A stretch of DNA of 20,961 bases from JADKCL01 sp031415375 (GTDB lineage Bacteria > Bacteroidota > Bacteroidia > J057 > JADKCL01), in NCBI GenBank assembly GCA_031415375.1, contig JANORP010000279.1, positions 1-20,961 on the forward strand. Direction: 5' to 3'. The position numbers were made by a program, and so were the translations under genes. The notes under the pieces are model-generated. The model was given only the letters and a program-made list of their open reading frames with translations. It searched no databases and was not told the DNA's origin. This document shows, piece by piece, positions 16,908 through 20,961 of this stretch (positions are counted from its first letter, which is position 1; the number at the start of each line of letters is the position of its first letter).

Positions 16908-17255
16908 CTAGGCTCTGCCCAATTTCTCTTCCAAAAGTGCATTGAGACGCTTCAGGTATGAGTTTTCCTTTTCCAGATCCAACCCTGGCCGTGAATTTGT
17001 TTCAGTATCTGTACCTATTGGGGACGCACCATTTGCTTCACGGTCCTTTACAGACAATGTATGACTAAAATACTGGAAAAAATCAAACTCCAAGACCAAG
17101 CTGATCCGGTAAAGAAGCCCAGTATCAATGGACTCACGTTTGAAAATACCATATACGTTTTGCTTCGAAGTTTGCATCATGTCCCCTAACTCCGTGGGGC
17201 CAATTCGGAGCGACTTCGCGCGAGCTTTGATGATTGAACCAATGTGAACTTGCAT
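16908..17255 (-). CDS. Small XRE-like helix-turn-helix DNA-binding protein with C-terminal coiled coil
   Basis: This 115-aa protein has a helix-turn-helix domain at about residues 5-60 (IGPTELGDMMQTSKQNVYGI, with the recognition helix near 29-40). A polar linker follows (about 68-90), then a heptad-like coiled coil (LEKENSYLKRLNALLEEKLG, 93-112). Proteins of this type in Bacteroidota bind DNA as dimers and often regulate nearby genes. The coiled coil is the likely dimerisation element. Start ATG 17255. It is convergent with the adhesin gene and divergent from the small membrane protein, with which it shares a 382-bp upstream region. Its target is not known. Confidence 0.75.
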   Translation of the reverse strand: MQVHIGSIIKARAKSLRIGPTELGDMMQTSKQNVYGIFKRESIDTGLLYRISLVLEFDFFQYFSHTLSVKDREANGASPIGTDTETNSRPGLDLEKENSYLKRLNALLEEKLGRA

Positions 17256-17637
17256 AACGCTAGATAAAAAAGATCATACCATAAGAAACGTAAGCCGATG
17301 AAGGCCAATAGGTTAAACGAAGTACGGGTCTTGGTGCTGTCCGCTTCTGACAGCTTCATAGTCGATACACAAATATAGAAATCGTTTCCTTTGCATTGAT
17401 CAGGCAAAACATACTAAAACAGCAAAATTCTTACGACATAAACTCATTCCAACAGCTAGAAACCCGATTAGGTCATCTATAATGGCCTGGAAAATTCATC
17501 GAGAGTATTGGACCGTTCATGCCCAGAAATTGCGCGTTGATAGAATCAGAGTCAGCGCCGAAGTCACAATTGTAACCTTTTGGGAAAAGGATACGCTATA
17601 AAGGCTAGATTCAACTTCAACACGATTCAATTTGGAA
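17256..17637. other. Divergent intergenic region
   Basis: This AT-rich region must hold promoters for the regulator (-) and the small membrane protein (+). A 6-bp inverted repeat GCTGTC-N7-GACAGC lies at 17336-17354 and could be an operator, but this is a weak signal. I found no confident Bacteroidota -33/-7 promoter, no tRNA and no short gene I could support. Confidence 0.4.
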
Positions 17638-17994
17638 ATGGAAAACTACAATTCTGATACTGAAAAAGCCTATCTGCGTGAAAAATCGACCAAACTCATG
17701 TTGTCCCTTGCGATGGACTGCGTGGGAATGGCTACGTTTTTGTTGCCAGGTCTCGGTGAATTCGGCGATCTCGCTTGGGCACCCATCGCTGCAGTGGCAA
17801 ACTTTTTGATGTTTCGTGGAGCCACGGGTATAGCAGGCGGTGTGGGGACTTTTGTCGAGGAATTGTTACCCGGCGCCGACTTCATTCCGAGCTTTACGAT
17901 CACCTGGGGGATCAAATACATAGTGCGCGAGAACCAAACCATCGTCGAATTTGCAAAGCGCCATCGCGAGCGGCGTGACCTGCTCGCACAGTGA
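17638..17994 (+). CDS. Small membrane protein of unknown function
   Basis: This 118-aa protein has a charged N-terminus (to about residue 19), two hydrophobic stretches at about 20-37 and 44-66, a third less hydrophobic stretch at 72-90 and a basic tail (RHRERR). Notable motifs are LPGLGEFGDLAWAPI and FVEELLPGADFIPSFTITW; the similar spacing of LPG...D..P suggests an internal half-repeat. I recall similar short conserved hypothetical proteins in Bacteroidota but cannot name a function. An in-frame TTG at 17632 is possible, but ATG 17638 is preferred as the stronger start codon. It converges with the thioesterase gene with an 8-bp gap. Confidence 0.65.
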   Translation: MENYNSDTEKAYLREKSTKLMLSLAMDCVGMATFLLPGLGEFGDLAWAPIAAVANFLMFRGATGIAGGVGTFVEELLPGADFIPSFTITWGIKYIVRENQTIVEFAKRHRERRDLLAQ

Positions 17995-18002
17995 CAGCCT
18001 TG

Positions 18003-18569
18003 CTAATCGAGCAGCGATGGATCAAATTGCACGCGTTTACCGTCCAACAGCGGCAATTGGTCTCTCAGTTCTAGCTTTGTTCGCTCATTGTCTAGTTCGA
18101 GATCATAGCGTTGTCGGAGTTCAATTCTCTTAATTGCCTCAAGATACCTGCGCAGGTCCTCCGCCGATTCCAAGATCAGCGCAGGCACCTGCGCAGGCAG
18201 GCCATCGGCCCCTTTGTGGATCATCGTAAAATATGAAGTATTGGTATGGCGCACCTCACCCACCGTGACATTTTCAGCGACCACTCTTATACCAACAACC
18301 ATAGAACTCTTACCAACATAATTTACAGAAGCAAGCAGGGAAACCAAGTCGCCAACCTCGATAGGCGCCCTAAAATTGACAGTTTCCACCGACACCGTCA
18401 CACAATACCCCCCCGCATGCTTAGAAGCACAAGCATAAGCCGCCTTGTCCATCAAGCTCAGCAAGATACCCCCATGTATTTTGCCACCAAAATTGGCATA
18501 AGCAGGTATCATAAGCTCGGTCAAAGTAACACGTGCAAAAGCAGCAGTTCTAGATTTTGAAGTGGGCAT
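18003..18569 (-). CDS. Hotdog-fold acyl-CoA thioesterase
   Basis: This 188-aa protein should hydrolyse acyl-CoA to free acid and CoA in the cytoplasm. The hotdog fold (about 10-150) carries the family signature NFGGKIHGGILLSLMDKAAY, with HGG at 32-34 and the likely catalytic D41 in the central helix. VSVETVNFRAPIEVGDLV follows as the expected strand pair. The C-terminal ~40 residues are charged and helical and add to the core domain. Start ATG 18569. It is the last gene of a closely spaced minus-strand run, 15 bp after the acyltransferase stop codon. Its base composition is closer to the rest of the window than to the two AT-rich genes before it, so the shared operon is plausible but not certain. 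Confidence 0.85.
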   Translation of the reverse strand: MPTSKSRTAAFARVTLTELMIPAYANFGGKIHGGILLSLMDKAAYACASKHAGGYCVTVSVETVNFRAPIEVGDLVSLLASVNYVGKSSMVVGIRVVAENVTVGEVRHTNTSYFTMIHKGADGLPAQVPALILESAEDLRRYLEAIKRIELRQRYDLELDNERTKLELRDQLPLLDGKRVQFDPSLLD

Positions 18570-18584
18570 TGTTGGGCTTAGTTT

Positions 18585-19553
18585 CTAAAATGTATCATAA
18601 TCGAGTCGACAGAAGGAAATCCTCGAAAAATCGAAGTGAACGAGGTCCAAAGAAAGCAGTCCAACTGGCAAACTTTTTTCACATTTGAGACCACTTGACA
18701 AAAGACCAAAATATAACCAATGAGCCATGTTGACTGACAAAACTACTTTATGACAAAAAAGGAATTTCCCTAATCCTTGAATCGCCTTAATAAAATTCAA
18801 AAGTTCGGAGGAATCAAAAGGTATGACATCGCCTATAAGCAAGTTTCCGTCTAGTTTAATAAAAAACCCATACCCACCCCAATTTACAAAGCTAGCACCT
18901 CTTTTCAGTTTGTAGGAGAGGTAATCTGAATTACGTAGAATTGCAACATGATTGCCTGATTGCAATCTCTCGACGACCTCTGCAGTAATCGGAGCCGTGA
19001 TCCTCGCAATACGTTTAGCAATCAATCTTTGAATTGCCTTGGTTAGAAAAGAAGACCCTAAACGTTTCATAATTGCTACGGCTGGAATTCCATTTGTTCG
19101 AATTGGAAAATCGTACATAAATCCAAAAAAAGACCAGTTTAGCTTTCGCTCGAAACCAGATTGACTATTCTCATTTGGAAAACCAAAAACAAAAGATATA
19201 CCCTCACCTTTTGCTATTTGATATGTTCTCAAGGCCGCATTGACAAATAGCCCTCTTTTTTGGTGCTTCGGAGATGTCATAGTATCCCCAGACTGAGCAA
19301 CCAATACTGTTTGACCATCCATCTGCATCAACATTGGAAATACCCCATAAAACGCAGCGGCTTCGCCATCATCAGAAAAGACCAAAAAGCCAATCACTTC
19401 CGATCCAAAACCAACCGTAGAATATTTAGACTCCAATTCGGCTAACGACAATGATTTTGAAAAACATTTAAGAATTAGCTCCCTTAACGTTGGCAAATCG
19501 GAAGGCCCTAACCTTACAAATTTGTAGTTATTGTTGGAAGAAGAAGCGTTCAT
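18585..19553 (-). CDS. GNAT-like acyltransferase, probably acting on a surface polysaccharide
   Basis: This 322-aa protein has an N-terminal GNAT fold. The acetyl-CoA loop is in MTSPKHQKRGLFVNAAL (residues 92-108), containing Q-x-x-G-x-F in place of the usual Q/R-x-x-G-x-G/A. It is followed by FGFPNENSQSGF (123-134), typical of GNAT proteins in polysaccharide loci. A second region starts near 200 (SDYLSYKLKRGASF) and ends in LDYDTF. The deacetylase gene lies 12 bp upstream on the same strand, and the pair suggests N-deacetylation and acylation of a glycan; the substrate is inferred. The gene is notably AT-rich relative to the adhesin and helicase genes, suggesting recent acquisition. Start ATG 19553. 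Confidence 0.75.
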   Translation of the reverse strand: MNASSSNNNYKFVRLGPSDLPTLRELILKCFSKSLSLAELESKYSTVGFGSEVIGFLVFSDDGEAAAFYGVFPMLMQMDGQTVLVAQSGDTMTSPKHQKRGLFVNAALRTYQIAKGEGISFVFGFPNENSQSGFERKLNWSFFGFMYDFPIRTNGIPAVAIMKRLGSSFLTKAIQRLIAKRIARITAPITAEVVERLQSGNHVAILRNSDYLSYKLKRGASFVNWGGYGFFIKLDGNLLIGDVIPFDSSELLNFIKAIQGLGKFLFCHKVVLSVNMAHWLYFGLLSSGLKCEKSLPVGLLSLDLVHFDFSRISFCRLDYDTF

Positions 19554-19565
19554 ACATAAGATCGA

Positions 19566-20582
19566 TTAAAATGAATATTTTCTCCATTGAAGTCCCAATC
19601 GCACCTGATTGGACATATGAGTAGTGCTATTGCTGTAACCAAAACGGTCTCGAATACGAGAATCAAAACGATCCCCTTCCAAACGAAAATCCACAGCGAG
19701 TTGCCTACTATAGCCTAGGCATTCGGCTAAATCTTTTACATCGGCAGAGTAGTCACCATCTGGATAAGCCACACTTTTAACATCTTTTTGAATAACATTC
19801 TCAATTACCCTTTTAGATTCGGCCAACTCGTATTTCGCGAGATCCAAAGGAATTCGTCCTAAATTGAAGTGATTCTTGGAATGAGAACCAATTTCTATTA
19901 AATTGCAGTTCGAGCACTCACGAATCTGAAGAGAGTTCATTAAGTTCAAAGAATCACCAAAGGGTCCGCCTCTTGGAAAGTTACCTAAGAACTTTTTACT
20001 TAACCAATACAAGACTTCGGTTCGTTCCGCTCCGCTTTTCTTAATAACTTCGGTCAATGTAGTCGAATGCTCTTCTGAATTAATATATCCAATTGGAGTA
20101 TGAACATACCTACCACCGAGAAAATCTATTACCTCATATCCTGGAACAACAGCCAAAACATCAAGCAAATCAGGCCAATTAATAAATTCGCTATCCTCAA
20201 TACTTGCTGACAAAACGAAAATCGAAGCAGGCAGGTTATACTTTACTAGCAATGGAACTGCAAAAAGAAGATTATTCGCGAAACCATCATCAAATGTAAT
20301 TGCTAACCTTGGAAGCGAGCTTGAGTTTTTCGACTCTTCAAAATCGAAAATTCCAGACAATGGTACTACGTCAAAATATTTCGAAAAATAACGCAGATCC
20401 TCCTCAAATTGATCGGAAAGGACATGGCGATTGTTGACCCTTGAAAATGGTTCACGAACTACACCATGGTAGTTAATAATGACACTTCTGCCTCTCCCCC
20501 CAGGCCCCCCAAATATGGAATTTTGGGCATGATATAACACAGGAACTAGCAGGTTTCTTCGGACTTTTGACAAGATTTTCAT
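19566..20582 (-). CDS. NodB-type polysaccharide deacetylase family protein
   Basis: This 338-aa enzyme should remove N-acetyl or similar groups from a sugar polymer using a metal ion. The NodB signatures are all visible: TFDDG (96-100), the HSxxH metal site HSKNH (234-238) and the YPDGDY strand (273-278). INYHGV at 36-41 is typical of the family start. There is no clear signal peptide, though residues 10-20 are mildly hydrophobic, so location is uncertain. Start: the frame is open to a TTG at 20606, but ATG 20582 (MKILSK) is preferred because it is the first ATG. It is the first gene of the run deacetylase - acyltransferase - thioesterase and is AT-rich like its neighbour. Confidence 0.85.
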   Translation of the reverse strand: MKILSKVRRNLLVPVLYHAQNSIFGGPGGRGRSVIINYHGVVREPFSRVNNRHVLSDQFEEDLRYFSKYFDVVPLSGIFDFEESKNSSSLPRLAITFDDGFANNLLFAVPLLVKYNLPASIFVLSASIEDSEFINWPDLLDVLAVVPGYEVIDFLGGRYVHTPIGYINSEEHSTTLTEVIKKSGAERTEVLYWLSKKFLGNFPRGGPFGDSLNLMNSLQIRECSNCNLIEIGSHSKNHFNLGRIPLDLAKYELAESKRVIENVIQKDVKSVAYPDGDYSADVKDLAECLGYSRQLAVDFRLEGDRFDSRIRDRFGYSNSTTHMSNQVRLGLQWRKYSF

Positions 20583-20703
20583 ACTCAACAGATATACATC
20601 ATACAAATTTCGAGCAATATTTCACAAGTACCAAATTTTATGAGAGAACCTACAACGAAAAAAACTATTTTTCTTGAAGCCGACTCAAAAAAACCTCACC
20701 TGT
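20583..20703. promoter_or_regulatory. AT-rich upstream region of the deacetylase run
   Basis: This short region must carry the promoter for the minus-strand run. It contains A/T runs (on the plus strand near 20659-20694) and, read on the minus strand, AAAATTTGG near 20632-20640, one mismatch from the Bacteroidota -7 consensus TAnnTTTG. No well-spaced -33 element accompanies it, so the call is weak. Confidence 0.25.
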
Positions 20704-20961
20704 TCAGAACTTTATAGTGGTATATATGAAGTTGCGGCACAATTGACCGGACATCGTCCCTTGAGGAAAAACACCAACCCTCCAGAGCCTTTCGACTGTC
20801 TTGGCCCCCTTCTTTTCGCCGTCGAGCACCTTGATTGGCGGTAAGCATACGGCAAAACTGAGTTCAGCCCAAAAATCGGTATGCGCTGGAACTTCCACCG
20901 AAATTTGTGCAAAGCCACCCGACGCCTGAGCCTCCTTGCGCCAACGGTAAAGCCGTTGCTG
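20704..20961 (-). pseudogene. 3' end of an IS66-accessory-like reading frame (probable remnant)
   Basis: Reading leftward from the window edge, the frame is open for 85 codons to a stop at 20704-20706. Its first visible residues, LYRWRKEAQASGGFAQISVE, resemble the part of IS66-type OrfA/TnpA proteins after the helix-turn-helix (LYRWRK then a GF..I.V segment). The continuation AELSF fits too, but from there the expected G-x-R-x-R hydrophobic strand is lost and the tail is unlike the family, suggesting a frameshift or truncation. No TnpB or TnpC follows. The start lies outside the window. An ordinary unrelated gene end cannot be excluded. Confidence 0.35.

Noticed and set aside
19566..20606. 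TTG start at 20606 for the deacetylase
   Set aside because: It would add only eight residues with no family similarity; the ATG at 20582 is the more likely start.

Overview
The window looks like chromosomal DNA of a member of the Bacteroidota. The main evidence is two giant secreted proteins that end in the gliding-motility-associated (CHU_C, type B) sorting domain of the type IX secretion system (T9SS) and carry SprB repeats, PKD domains and a choice-of-anchor L domain. This combination is typical of that phylum. A lineage near Saprospiria or Chitinophagia is possible, but that is inference. No rRNA, tRNA or CRISPR array was seen.

Layout. (1) 1-112: a C8G12 tract, a 12-bp direct repeat and an A11 tract. 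(2) 113-3685 (-): a 1190-aa SWIM zinc finger / SNF2 helicase fusion. (3) 3686-4951: a 1.27-kb gene-free region between divergent genes. It holds two DnaA-box-like sequences, an ordered array of sixteen 21/22-bp units (4084-4426), and two strong hairpins just before the next gene. (4) 4952-12010 and 12207-16799 (+): tandem giant surface proteins of 2352 and 1530 aa. Their last 752 residues are colinear paralogues of equal length, while their heads are unrelated. Each gene is followed by a clear hairpin terminator. (5) 16908-17255 (-): a small XRE-like regulator. 17638-17994 (+): a small membrane protein of unknown function. (6) 18003-20582 (-): a tightly packed run of polysaccharide deacetylase, GNAT-like acyltransferase and acyl-CoA thioesterase. 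The first two are clearly AT-richer than the rest of the window. (7) The right edge carries the end of an open frame resembling an IS66-type accessory protein, probably a remnant.

How the parts fit. The two giant proteins are probably exported by the Sec system and then by T9SS, and attached to or released from the surface as adhesins. Their architecture suggests head swapping on a fixed stalk. The deacetylase and acyltransferase pair suggests modification of a cell-surface or exported polysaccharide. The SNF2 protein appears unrelated to these. The most unusual feature is the non-coding palindromic array at 4084-4426 next to the DnaA-box-like sites. It resembles an iteron or DnaA-titration locus in layout, but no replication gene lies nearby and its function is unknown.
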